64,000 nt of DNA from Cryptomeria japonica. Taxonomy: Eukaryota > Streptophyta > Pinopsida > Cupressales > Cupressaceae. The translations under genes were made by a program, and so were the position numbers. The notes beneath the pieces were generated by a model. The model saw only the letters and a list, made by a program, of their open reading frames with translations, searched no databases and was not told where the DNA came from. Below, piece by piece: positions 49,053 through 60,014 of the stretch (positions are counted from its first letter, which is position 1; each line of letters begins with the position of its first letter). The stretch is from the NCBI RefSeq assembly GCF_030272615.1, contig NC_081406.1:473243900-473307899 (forward strand), in the 5' to 3' direction.

Positions 49053-49667
49053 AATCCCATAAAACAAATTATCTTCGCCTTATGATATGAATTTTCTCCC
49101 TTATATTTCATACATGAATAAGCCATTTCAATTCACTCATCTTCCTCTGCATCTCCTTCTTCATCAATGAAATTCCCTAAGTCATCTCCATCCTCATTAA
49201 GGAAAATTATTCCTTAGCTTTGTCGATTTCCTCATTAGGATTAATATCCTCAATTTCTACATCATCCTTATATAGATATTTTCCAAGTCCGACAACATTA
49301 TTTTTGCCTCTTGTTATATGACCTATCATGATAGGAAAAGTAATCTTGCAACAAATCACACAAACATGTTGAAATAATTTATTTTTTTGCTCTAATTTAG
49401 TTAGGGCCTAAATCTCATTTTCGAAGAAAAATATCCAAGGAATTATTTCATTTGTATCCTTAAGAGCTAGTTTGATGAAACCCTAATTCTACAATAAGAT
49501 TGCTTTATTTTGCTCCATTCTCTCTAAAATTTGGGTCATCAAAGCTTAGATGTCCTTGAAATTCGGGAATAAATTCATCAAAATGTGAAAGGTAAACACT
49601 TCTCAAAATGAAATGTAGACTATTAAAAAAAATACTTCAGTTCTTGTCTTCACAATGCTAAGATGAT
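49053..49667 (-). pseudogene. Element K: unidentified protein remnant
   Basis: On the minus strand a frame runs through KLEQKNKLFQHVCVICC and KITFPIMIGHITRGKNNVV to a stop at 49207-49209. A TAG interrupts it upstream, after FFFENEI (about 49412). Its place just inside a primer-site-like sequence suggests a gag, but the CVICC...GH pattern is not a standard zinc knuckle and I do not recognise the family. J's LTR cuts it on the other side. Confidence 0.4.
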
Positions 49668-49680
49668 TCTCTAATACCAC
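49668..49680 (-). promoter_or_regulatory. Element K primer-site-like sequence
   Basis: Minus strand reads GTGGTATTAGAGAATC, close to TGGTATCAGAGC. It sits directly inside the presumed LTR start TGTAATGAAATG (49682). Confidence 0.5.
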
Positions 49681-49681
49681 T

Positions 49682-49808
49682 TGTAATGAAATGAATTTGC
49701 ATAAAAGAGGAATATAATATGATATATTCTATAAGTACTTGATTATAACTAAGAATAACAAGCCACTTTGAGAGCACAAACCTCCAAATATATTCAATGA
49801 GAACATTG
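49682..49808 (-). repeat. Element K LTR, piece 1
   Basis: Starts TGTAATGAAATG next to the primer-like site and is interrupted by G at 49809 with target word aacat. It continues at 54014. Confidence 0.45.
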
Positions 49809-50831
49809 TAGTACCCTCACTTGTGTGAACTGATACTTTGTTCTTATTATTCTCAGTAGATACATTATCATTGGTTATTTAGAATTGTATAACTTTGTTT
49901 CATGTTTTATCTGATTATGAGACATATGTTTTATTTGCAGTATTTATGTATTTATGTTTTATGGCATTATATGGTTCATTGCTATGTACTGACACTTTAC
50001 TTCATCTATGCACTGTGTGTTGTGTATCTGCGAGTGTATGGGATGCATGGGGACGATTTTCCTTCACTCATCTCGGTGAGACAGGGAACGTCGCGAATCT
50101 CCTTCATCGGTTTGTATGTTAAAATTTTGATATATGTATATATGCATGTGTGGTCGGTGATGCAGGATGTTGCAGGTACAAGTACCGGGTAGGTACGGGG
50201 TATCATCTCCACCTGGCTACACAGGTCTGAGCATGCCTTATATTTTCCGATGGAAGTGAAGGAGATAGTAGTTGACCCTAATTTTAGTCAGTTACACTCG
50301 GGTGAGTGCCTTCAGTAAGTCATTCTATCGATTGGTTGGGTTTTCATATTTTGTTGTTTGATTTTTATAAAAGTCGCTTGATGCTTGCTTAGTCTGCGTA
50401 TCCAGTGTCCCAATTTTTGTATGTAATTGGTAACTGTTACGTTTATTACGTCCATAAGAGTAGTTATTGGAGTTGAGATAAGGTGATCGCATTATCAGTA
50501 GTTATATTGCCATCGGTTTACTGTGATAGTGGATTATGCGTATATATAATTAGAATTATAAATATGTCATGTTTTATAAACTTTTCGAACGTATAATATA
50601 TACGTAATTCAATTATTTGAAAATATATATATAGGAGAACGCCACTCGTTATAATATTAGAAAAATCAAAATACATATTTACAAATGTAATGGCTAAGGA
50701 AGGATTAATGTTTAAATAATTATATTAACAAAAGTCATTAATTGATTAATATTTAAATATAACAAAGGAAGGGTATTTAAACGTAATAGCAAAAGTTTAT
50801 TAAAGAAAACAAATGGAAATTGTTTTGACCT

Positions 50832-50840
50832 TATAAAAGG
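50832..50840 (+). promoter_or_regulatory. TATA box 1 in G
   Basis: TATAAAAGG, followed about 35 bases later by the inverted repeat at 50874-50937. Confidence 0.45.
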
Positions 50841-50873
50841 TGGCGGGTTTTAGGTTTTGGTTGTTTGGGCTAT

Positions 50874-50937
50874 GGTGGTCGATGGTAATATCGACCACCC
50901 CCCCTTAATATAGGGAGGGGTCGGTATTACCACCGAC
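50874..50937. other. Nested inverted repeats in G
   Basis: GGTGGTCGA (50874-50882) pairs with TCGACCACC (50891-50899). In addition GTCGATGGTAATATCGAC (50878-50895) is the near-complement of GTCGGTATTACCACCGAC (50920-50937), 16 of 18 bases. Two alternative hairpins are therefore possible. Confidence 0.7.
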
Positions 50938-50941
50938 TACC

Positions 50942-51003
50942 CTCCTCCTTCGCACACCACGTCTCCTCCTTCGCACACCACGTCTCCTCCTTCGCACATC
51001 ACT
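50942..51003. repeat. 21-bp tandem repeat in G
   Basis: Almost three copies of a unit containing CTCCTTCGCACACCACGT. On the other strand it gives an Arg-rich chance frame. Confidence 0.75.
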
Positions 51004-51463
51004 CAGCAGACAGCACACGAGGTGATGATTCATGCGGATACACTGCAGTTCACAAATAATGGAGGATACCTCTCGCAGTTTTAAATGATAACCATCACCT
51101 CTCCACATTCAGTTTTCTCCACGAGCTCCAGTTGTTGGCAACTAACAGCTGATAGACCGGTTTGAAAGGAGAATGAACTAGCGTGCAAGTTGGAAACTAA
51201 ACTATAATCCTTAATGGACTCTAGACCTGGCAATTTGAACGCTCAAGTCACTGTTTGCAGATGCATCAGTGAATGAAACAATAAGTTAACCTCTCCACCC
51301 AGCCGATAGGTGTCATAATCATTATCAATGGAGCGCTAAAGACTGAAGATAACAAGAGGTGAACTCTCTGCGTGGAGGAAGTAGAAGAGTTAATAGATTA
51401 AGAGTCTTAGTCGATAGCTATCACTCAGCCAGATTTAGGGGAGCGATAGATGTTTTCTTTTAG

Positions 51464-51472
51464 TATAAAAAG
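51464..51472 (+). promoter_or_regulatory. TATA box 2 in G
   Basis: TATAAAAAG about 575 bases before the ATG at 52040. It is the better candidate promoter for the small gene. Confidence 0.5.
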
Positions 51473-51584
51473 GGGTGTGGGTAGATAGCAGGGAGGAGGA
51501 TTTTGGTGACATCCAAGGAAGGAAAAAGGAACGTAGAGAGGAGAGTAGAGATAGTGAGGGTAGCGCATGTTTTTATAGTGTCAA

Positions 51585-51767
51585 GTGTGTGATGTTTTAG
51601 AGAGGATAGTGGTTGATAGATTCAAGAGAGAGAGAGTTGTTTGCCCGTATCTTGATAGAGCTGGAAACATTGGTTTAAAGGATTGCAAGCAAGATATATT
51701 CATCAGCAAACGGGCGTCAAGGACTTGCAAATTGATCATCGCTTCAAGTAGGTCAGAAATTTCTTAG
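51585..51767 (+). other. Short frame upstream of the H3-like gene, possible first exon
   Basis: 60 codons starting MCDVLERIVVDRFKRERVV; no known family. A possible 5' splice site GTAGGT lies at about 51752 and a 3' site TACAG at about 52037. Joining them would place this frame in phase with the ATG at 52040. Unsupported by expression data. Confidence 0.3.
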
Positions 51768-52039
51768 TGTTTAATCATTATTATTTGCAATCTCAGTTAT
51801 ATATCATGCTTATGAAATAAATATGGTCATGTTTTCGTTAGTCGTTAGAGTTGTTAAATAAAATCATTTAGTAGTAGTTGTGTTTACATTAGGACTAAAG
51901 AAGTGGAATAGTAGTAAGTTTAAATTTCTTAATGGAAGAAGGGTATGATTACGTTCAACACCTAGATATTAAGGTTTATTTGACCTAGATCTAGGAGAGT
52001 TCTGGGAAGTAATAAGTTTACCATTGATACATTACAGAG

Positions 52040-52435
52040 ATGGTACGAACCAAACAAACGGTTCGCAAATCAGTAGCGGGTTATGCTCACTACCTAAAAG
52101 TCAAGAAAGACTCTTTGACTCCTGTCCAGCCCGTTGAGGAGGACAACCCTGCCAAAGAGAACCCAGCTCCAGAAGGGAGCAAAGAAATAGAAAAAGGTCC
52201 TATTCAGAGCCCAACCAAAACAGCTACCACTGAGAAAGGAAAAGAACCCAAGTCAGAGTGTTCACCTGAAAAGCCAATAGTGATTAGTTCGGACTCGTCG
52301 GAGGGGTATACCCCCTTGAGTGATAATGAGTCTGTGGGGTACTTTCCCCGAAGTGAAAGCAAATATGAAGGATATACTCCTTTAGATCAGGTTGAGTCTA
52401 ACGAGTGTACTTCTCCATATTTTCCGGAGGAATGA
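52040..52435 (+). CDS. 131-residue protein with histone-H3-tail-like N terminus
   Basis: The protein starts MVRTKQTVRKSVAGYAHYLK. After the initiator methionine, eight of the first ten residues equal the histone H3 tail ARTKQTARKS; residues equivalent to R2, T3, K4, Q5, T6, R8, K9 and S10 are kept. Beyond about residue 24 it is Pro/Glu/Lys-rich and probably unstructured. PIVISSDSSE (79-88) resembles a SUMO-interacting motif. GYTPL occurs at 89-93 and 111-115. There is no histone fold, capsid or zinc knuckle. A TATA box lies upstream and AATAAA words at about 52461-52479. It could be a divergent gag start, since gags of D and J also begin with short basic tails. Function unknown. Confidence 0.5.
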   Translation: MVRTKQTVRKSVAGYAHYLKVKKDSLTPVQPVEEDNPAKENPAPEGSKEIEKGPIQSPTKTATTEKGKEPKSECSPEKPIVISSDSSEGYTPLSDNESVGYFPRSESKYEGYTPLDQVESNECTSPYFPEE

Positions 52436-52460
52436 TGTAACACTCTTGTATTAAAAAGAT

Positions 52461-52479
52461 AAATAAATAAAAAATAAAG
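52461..52479 (+). terminator. Poly(A)-signal-like cluster in G
   Basis: AAATAAATAAAAAATAAAG lies about 25 bases after the stop at 52433-52435. It fits 3' end formation for the small gene. Confidence 0.45.
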
Positions 52480-54008
52480 GCATTTTTCTATGAAGAATTG
52501 TATTACATTTTATTGTAAGATTTTTCTGATGAATTGAATATTTCTATTTTAATCTTCGTTTATTTGTAAAAATGGAATTTATTAAGGTAACATACCTATA
52601 GTTGTTATCAAGAGTAATAGAACTCTTAAACTTGTCATTAGGTGTAAAATTATGTGTTTTACCGACCATATTGTTCTTTGTGTCTTGACAATCACGTTTA
52701 CGTTTTGCAAGTTAATTTTGTGATAGGTATTGGTACATAGGATTATCTTGTTTTATATGGTGATCGCAACTAAGTACAATATGTCATGTTGTCAATTTGT
52801 CTTGTGTTGTGACTTGGCCAGTATATTTAGATGTATAACCTTAAGGGAGTGAGCCACTATGAGTTGTTCGTTATGGCCAAACCTTAGGTTAGTAATTTTG
52901 TATCTTTCATTGAGATAGGTCAAGTTTGGGAATGGCTATTTGTGTCGCCATAGAGTTCTATAGATAGAACTAACCCATAGTGTCCTAAGAGATAGAGTGG
53001 CTTTCAAGCGGGAACTGTGCCGAAAAGGTGACAGGATAACCGTCGGAAGTTGGTTAAGAAAGTGAAAACCTAATAAATGACTAGGGAAGGGTAGAATAAA
53101 AGTTAAATGAAATAATGTGCCTCGCACATAGGTGAGTGCTAGTATAGGGCTCATAATGTAGTGAGAAGGCCTGGAATGGCAAACTTACCACCTTGTCTTC
53201 ATGAGAGGATTGGTAAGGTCCGCATGAGTCTTAGTTGGAATCGAAGGCTCGGGAGAGGTCACCAGGATAACCCAGGATGGGGGCCGGGACCTATGGAGGT
53301 TGTACCATGGTATCCACCATAAGACATGCGATGACACTTTCTCCTTAGAGTCACTAGTGTTCAGTGAGTTAGGTTACATGAATGTAAGGGAGTCTTGTAG
53401 TCTTTTTGTTCTTGTATCATTTTGCTTGCTTGAGGGTTATCTACTATCTCCAGCACGGTGGGGTGGTTCCTTTTCGGAATCACATGGTCGGGTGGTAGTG
53501 TCACTTCCCATCGGATGTTCTGGTACGTATCTTCGGGTGAGAAAGGACTTCGTTGATGATCTTGGATCATGATTCATGTACCGACTTTTCTTCCTATCCA
53601 TCTTTCAGTTAAAAACTAGAGGTTTTGAAAAGAAACTATATGTAACTTTCATTTGTTTCATTTTAGCTCATGATGTAATTTCATTTTGAAAACATGTATT
53701 TTGAATATTGAAAGCAAAGAAATATTGTGATATATGCTACTTCAATTACTGATTTCTGATGTATAAAATATATGATTGCTTGAAGAAATTTAGATTCTTT
53801 CATTGCGGAAATTTTATCTTAAATATTTAATTTATGAAGTAATATTCGTTGGCAACCCTTAGGAAATTCAGGTGTAAAACTTCTACTATGTTATTAGATG
53901 TACTAAGGTTTAATTCATGCATTTTTTTTTTTTTTAAAAAAAATATATTTCACCCTTAGTTGCATAGATTATGATGTTTTCCTTTAGGGTTCCTGACGGG
54001 GCATTACA
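52480..54008. other. G, right part, no gene recognised
   Basis: AT-rich at first, then a more GC-balanced block (about 52900-53570) with short open frames on both strands that match nothing I know, and a T/A run near 53926-53950 before the terminal CATTACA. Confidence 0.4.
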
Positions 54009-54013
54009 AACAC

Positions 54014-54179
54014 AATTTGCAATCTAATGATAATAAACTTACCTCTAACTCCTCTATATGCATTATTATGCCTTGGCTTCCATTCAAGCCCACTTAAACT
54101 TTAATATAATACCTAAGATAACTTAAATATATTAATAAGAATATAATAATGATCATATAGCTTAATTAAGATTCAAGTT
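54014..54179 (-). repeat. Element K LTR, piece 2
   Basis: Sequence between G and F. If K's LTR is 49682-62461 with G and F removed, it would be about 0.7 kb with ends TGTAAT and ATTACA. Confidence 0.4.
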
Positions 54180-55729
54180 TGTTGGCATTACAGTAAGAAA
54201 GATTGTTGGCATTTCAATATCAAGAGATTGTTGATATTCATTAAGGATATTGAGAAGGTTGTTGAAGATTATTGATATAACTGAAGAAGGATGATAACTA
54301 TCTTTATAACATTATTTTGTCATTGATGTCAAGAAATTGATTATCTGATTCAGTATGATGTTGCCATATCTTGAGAAGATTGATTTGAAGAGAATTAAGA
54401 TGTTGGTAAAAGACACAGAAAGAATGTGATGAATAAGAGGAGGAATAAGTTATTCAATGGGCAACTATTACCGAGTTAGACAATGATGAGATCATGATGT
54501 TTAGATTGTTTTGATGTCCTACATATGTTGTTGATTGTAAGGTTAATACTATACTATGTCACCGAGTAAAGAACCTAGTCGGTAAACCCTAAGGAACCTA
54601 GTCGGTAAACCCTAAGGTTATCGATATCGGTTAATGAAGGCGGAATGTCTACCGAGTAAAGTTTAGTATTTACCGAGTTGCAATCGAGCTATGACAGTGC
54701 GCATTGGATGGATAAAAGCATTATTTAATGAAGGACAATGATTAGCTGAAGATGTATAAATGATTGGTATGTCGTGCATGAAGTTTGTTAAGGATCTATG
54801 GCAAAGGAAAATCGGCAGGAAGATCTACAGCGCAGATTGAACCGCAATAACCTTGTGCAAGTTCCAAGAAAGGACTACAAGTCTTGAGGCAAGGTAAAAC
54901 GTTTTCAGATAGGAAGGATACATTGAACCTAGTCAAGTTTCAAGATCTGATGGTTAAGATTGATCATGGGAAATGTGATCAAGGAGATTAAGCAGTTAGC
55001 AATTGTTTATAAATAAGTAATTGTTGATAAACAATGTATGCGGGCAAGTGTGTGCACAGGGATGCTACATAGTGATTACCGAGCACAAAAGCTTGAAGAC
55101 CTGTTTGAATAACAAAGTAGAGAGCCCATCAGAGGGACAAGATAAGTCCTATGACTAGATTGTTTTGAGCAAATAAGAATCTTCTTTAGCATTTTAGATG
55201 TGAAGTTGTAGATATATTTTTATTATTGTTATTTTGTAAGTGACAGGAAATCTCTTAAACGAGTGGACTTAACAGTCTTATTTGTAAACCCTCTAGCAAG
55301 GTAACATTCTAGTTGAGTGTTTGAAATCCTTTAACAAGGTCACTTCTAGCAAAGTGAAGATCCTAACAGATCTGAGGGAAATCCCTTAACCAGGTCACAT
55401 CTAGCAATGTGTTTGTAATCTTTAACAGAATTTTCTTTTAACTGGACATACTCTAGAAGAGTATATTTCTTAGTGGGTCCAAAATCCCACAGTGGTTTTT
55501 CCCTATTTGGGTTTCCACGTTAAATCTAGTGTTATGAGTGTTATGATGATTATGTGTTCATGAGTTTGCATGTTTAGTAGTTTTTGTTTATATTGCTGAA
55601 GTATAAGTTACCGAGGTTGAATCTGTTGATTTTATGGAAGATTAAGTTTGTATGATTCACCCCCCCCCCCCCCCTCTCATCTTGTTAGCTATTGGCATAT
55701 GTACTTTACTTTTATTATCAGAACTTACA
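54180..55729 (+). repeat. Copia-F 5' LTR
   Basis: TGTTGGCATTACAG...GAACTTACA. Six ACCGAG hexamers in sense orientation. A 23-bp tandem duplication of GAACCTAGTCGGTAAACCCT-type sequence at about 54571-54616 is shared with the 3' LTR. A C-run is at about 55660-55674. Confidence 0.95.
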
Positions 55730-55731
55730 AT

Positions 55732-55743
55732 TGCTATCAGAGC
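55732..55743 (+). promoter_or_regulatory. Copia-F primer binding site
   Basis: TGCTATCAGAGC, one base from the initiator tRNA-Met complement TGGTATCAGAGC. Confidence 0.82.
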
Positions 55744-55793
55744 TTTGGACTCTGGAAGAAAATTTTAAAGGTACTTGAGGCAAAGATCCGAAG

Positions 55794-56700
55794 ATGTATA
55801 AAAGGGATGCACCAAAGCTGAACAAGTCAAGTTTCTCCACATGGCAGAAAAGGATGAAGCTGCATTTATCAGGAATTGGAGAATATGCAACATATTATCT
55901 AGAAAATGATTACATTGCACCGAGCACCAACCCTATGACCTTGGAAGAGATAAAGGCAAAGCAAGAACATATTCAAGCTATGATTGAAATAACATCAGCA
56001 TTGACCAACTCAGAGTTTAATGATCTAGAAGGTTGTAATGATGCAAAAGCAATGTGGACTAAGCACATATCAGTGTATGGAGGTGATGAACATGTTCAAA
56101 GAGCAAAAGTAGATAGTCTAAGAGGACAACTTGAATCCGTGAGAATGAATGAAGGTGAGAACATAACTCAATACAGTACAAGACTAAAGGAGATTGTCAA
56201 TCAAATTAAAGGAGCAGGTGGAACTATTAAGAAAAGGATATAACAAGTAAGTTGTTGAGAACCCTTTACAAGCTTATGCTATTCAAGTCTCTGCAATCAA
56301 TGAATTGAGTTATGTACCTAACATGCCAGTTTCTTTGGATGCTACTATTGGTAAGCTACATGCATTTGAGTTAAGTAATTTTGAGAACAATGGGTCTTCG
56401 GTAAATAAAGTTGAATCTACATTCAGTTCTTTTCATATTGGTGAATCTGATGATTACAATGATAGAATGAATAAGTACTCTGAAGGAAATCACAGTGGAG
56501 CAAGTGAAAGATTTTGTAATAACATGGAAGAAGTGCACAAACTATTTGAGGAAATCAAGAAGCAAGAAGAGTTTGAAGCATTATTAGCCAGAGGTTACCA
56601 AGAGGCAAAGGTAAGTATAAAGGAAAGCTACCTTTAAAATGTTTCAATTGTGATAAGATAGGACATATGGCTTCTAACTACCCTAACAAAGAATCTAGTG
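55794..56700 (+). pseudogene. gag: Copia-F gag
   Basis: Starts MYKRDAPKLNKSSFSTWQKR 51 bases after the primer site. It matches A's gag from residue 62. A one-base loss near 56226 shifts the frame, and a second near 56600 shifts it again. The zinc knuckle reads CFNCDKIGHMASNY (about 56640-56681): the last cysteine has become tyrosine, so RNA binding would be lost even without the shifts. Confidence 0.9.
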
Positions 56701-57333
56701 AAAAGAGAGAATACTGAGATAACAAGCAGAAAGACAACCAATACAGAGGACACCGAGACTTCAAAAGGAGAGATAGAAAGACATGTCTAGTAGCTGATGA
56801 AGAATCCAACAATGACAAATCTAATGAAACTGATACTGAGGAAGTTGTTTATGTGGCTATTAAGGATGGATCTGATGAAGAAAGGTATGAAGAAAAATCT
56901 CTAATATCTCACATAAATAATAATGATTCTTGGATCATAGACAATGGATGCTCACATCACATGATAGGTGATCATAGACAGTGGATGCTCACATCACATG
57001 ACAGGTGATAATCACAAGTTTGTTAAATTAGAAGACTATGATGGAGGCTATGTAAGATTTGGTAATGATGCACCATGTCCAGTGAAAGGTAAAGGATCTA
57101 TAACACTTCTTGACAATGCTAAATGTGATGATGCATACTAGGTTGAAGGTTTGAAATACAATTTGTTGAGTGTAGCACAGCTAAATAATAAAGGATATTG
57201 AATAGAATTTTAGAAAGGAATTGTCAAAGTTCATGACAAGCATGGAAAGTTAGCTACTACCAGGACACAAACAAAAGGTAATACATTTTATCTTGACTCA
57301 ACTCGGAAAAAGTGTCTTTATGCAAAGATAGAT
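56701..57333 (+). pseudogene. Copia-F protease with duplicated active-site segment
   Basis: WIIDNGCSHHM (about 56929-56961) carries DNG in place of DSG. A 37-bp tandem copy of this segment follows directly (about 56974-57010) and restores the DSG wording, but 37 is not a multiple of three and shifts the frame. Stops follow near 57139, where A has a tryptophan codon, and at about 57198-57211. Confidence 0.88.
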
Positions 57334-58400
57334 GATACCTAGTTATGGCATAAAAGGTTTTGTCATGTAAATTTTGATAATCTGGTCAAAATAAGTAAGA
57401 AGCACCGAGTAAGAGGTCTACCGAGTCTTGAAAAACCTGAGAATGCTATGTGTCGAGGATGCCAAATGGGTAAGATGACAAGATCAAGCTTTACAAGTAA
57501 TTCCTATAGTTCTAAAGGAATTTTAGATCTAGTACACACTGATCTCTATGGTCCCATGAAAGTTCAAAGTTATTATGGTGATAAATATTTCATATTATTT
57601 GTGGATGATTACTCAAGGATGATGTCAGTCATGTTTTTAAAAGAAAAATCAAAAGCTTTTCAAATGTTTAAATGGTACAAGGCAAAAGTTGAAAATGAAA
57701 TAGGAAGACAACTGAAATGTCTTAGATATGATAGAGGAGGAGAGTTCACTTCTGATGAATTTAACTTATTCTGCAATGATCATGGTATAAAAAGGCAAGT
57801 ATCTGTACCGAGAACACCTCAGCAAAATGGGATAGCCGAGAGAAGAAACAGATCAATTGTGGACTATGCCAGAACCCTGATGATAGAAAAGAGGGTACCT
57901 CAAACATTTTGGAGAGAAGCAATCAGCACTGCAATTTACACCCTGAACCGAGTTCAATTGAAGAAAGGAACTATGAAGACACCATATGAGATCTGGTATG
58001 ACAAGAAACCTAATGTAAGTTATTTGAAAATCTTTGGAAGTAGATGCTATGTTCACAAAGATGACAGAAATGGAAAGTTTGATCACAAAAGTGAAGAAGG
58101 AACATTTCTTGGTTATTCTTCTAGAAGTAAAGCATTTAAATGTCTGATCAAATCATCTAACAAAATAGTGGAAAGTGCAAATGTGAAAATTGATGAATTT
58201 GCAAAAAGAAATGATGAAGGAAATTCCAAAGAACCAGAAGATTATGAAGAATTTGTTTATGTTCAACCGAGAAGTCCTACCGAGAGAGTTACTAAAGAAA
58301 ATAAAGAAGATATTCAGTTATCGAATGATGAAGAAGATAATTCAGAACCTACCGAGCCTATATTAGCCAAGTATGTCAGAAGGAATCATGCATCAAGTCA
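57334..58400 (+). pseudogene. Copia-F integrase
   Basis: A TAG replaces a tryptophan codon just before [15 protein letters not shown]. The zinc finger's CRGCQMGKM is intact here, unlike in A. The core has [19 protein letters not shown] and [13 protein letters not shown] with the three acidic residues. The frame is open from 57448 to 59133. Confidence 0.92.
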
Positions 58401-59490
58401 GATTATAGGAGATAAGGATGATCCAGTGATGACAAGGAACAAACTAAGACAGAACACATGTCTAATATCTGAATTTGAACCGAGAATAGTGAAAGAGGCA
58501 TTTAACAGTGAAGATTGGGTAAATGCTATGACAGAAGAGATTGATCAAATCAAGAAGAATGACACATGGACACTAATCCCAAGACCAAAGGACAAAAATG
58601 TAATCGGTACTAAGTGGATTTTCAGAAACAAGCTAAATGAAAAAGGTGAGGTCATTCGCAACAAAGCAAGACTAGTTTGCAAAGGTTATGCTCAAGAAGA
58701 AGGGATAGATTATGGTGAGACCTTTGCACTTATGGCTAGACTTGAGGGAGTAAGAACATTGTTGGCATATGCTGCTTTCAAAAATTTCAAGGTATATCAA
58801 ATGGATGTTAAATCTGCATTTTTGAATGGTATACTAGAAGAAGAAGTTTATATAGAACAACCTGAAGGATTTGTTGAAGACAGGAGTAAAGATCAGGTAT
58901 GCAAACTAAACAAAGCTTTATATGGTCTCAAACAAGCACCTAGAGCATGGTATGAAAGACTACACTCTTACTTAATCAAGATTGGTTTTATAAGGACAAG
59001 TAAAAACAGCAATATGTACATGAAGAACAATGAGGACAATGGAATACTGATCTCAACCATATTTGTTGATGACATTATATTTTGTGGAAATGACTCTTTA
59101 TGCAAGAATTTTGGAAATGAAATGTGCAAATAATTTGAGATGTCACTAATCAGTGAGATAAAGTATTTAATAGGTTTACAGACACTACAAATGAAAGATG
59201 AGATTTTCATTACTCAATCCAAGTACATAAAGGAAATCTTGAAGAAATTTGGAATGGAGGATTCTAAACCAGTAAGTACTCCTATGACTACTAACTGTAA
59301 ATTATCAAAGAATGATGAATCTGCATTTGTTGATGAGACACTTTACCAATCTATGATTGGAAAATTGCAATATATTGTGCATAGTAGACCAGATATAGCA
59401 CATGCAGTAGGTATTGTAGCAAGATTCTCTGCAGATCCCAAGGAAACCCATATGACAACAATCAAGAGAATTTTCAGATACCTGAGAGGC
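58401..59490 (+). pseudogene. Copia-F reverse transcriptase
   Basis: [54 protein letters not shown] and the catalytic FVDDIIFCG (about 59058-59084) are all present. One TAA (59131-59133) breaks it where A has GAA. Apart from this it is the best-preserved reverse transcriptase in the window. Confidence 0.93.
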
Positions 59491-60014
59491 ACTGAAGATT
59501 ATGGCTTAGTATATGAAAAGAGAAATGATTCTGATTTAAAGTTTATACTGATACTGATTGGGCAGGCAACATAGATGATAGGAAAAGCACAAGTGGTGGA
59601 GCTTTCTTTTTAGGAGAAAGACTAGTAAGTTGGCTTAGCAAGAAACAAGGATGTATTTCACAGTCAACAGTAGAAGTTGAATATGTTGTTGCAGCATTGA
59701 ATTGTACCAATATAGCATAGATCAAACAACTGTTGGAAGGTATAAATGAGAAAGTTACCGAGCCAGTAACTATATTATGTGATAATACTAGTGCCATTAA
59801 CATTTCAAAGAATCCAGTAATGCACTCTAAGACAAAGCATATATCCATAAAGTATCATTATCTCAGAGAAGAAGTTCAAGAGAAGAAAGTTGTGCTGGAA
59901 AATATCAGTTCAAAGGAGCAATTAGCAGACATCTTCACAAAGCCATTGCCAAGGGACACTTTTGAGTATCTCAGAAGCGAGTTAGGGGTCCTACCCCTAT
60001 CTTCTACTCACTGA
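59491..60014 (+). pseudogene. Copia-F RNase H
   Basis: RYLRGTEDYGLVY leads to a one-base loss near 59537; the frame then continues as DWAGNIDDRKSTSGGAFFLG and CDNTSAINISKN. A TAG replaces a tryptophan codon near 59719. It ends KEQLADIFTKPLPRDTFEYL and TGA 60012-60014. Confidence 0.9.

Larger units (their letters stand above)
49809..54008. mobile_element. G: 4.2-kb TG...CA element, probable long solo LTR or non-autonomous element with a small gene
   Basis: Begins TGTAGTACCC, ends GACGGGGCATTACA, flanked by aacat (49804-49808) and aacac (54009-54013). No internal copy of the ends and no RT or integrase motif is present. It contains two TATA boxes, a large inverted repeat, a 21-bp tandem repeat, a 131-codon frame and an AATAAA-rich tail. 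Whether it is a solo LTR of a large gypsy element or a complete non-autonomous element cannot be decided here. Confidence 0.68.

Noticed and set aside
50905-51108. Arg-rich minus-strand frame
   Set aside because: Produced by the 21-bp tandem repeat.
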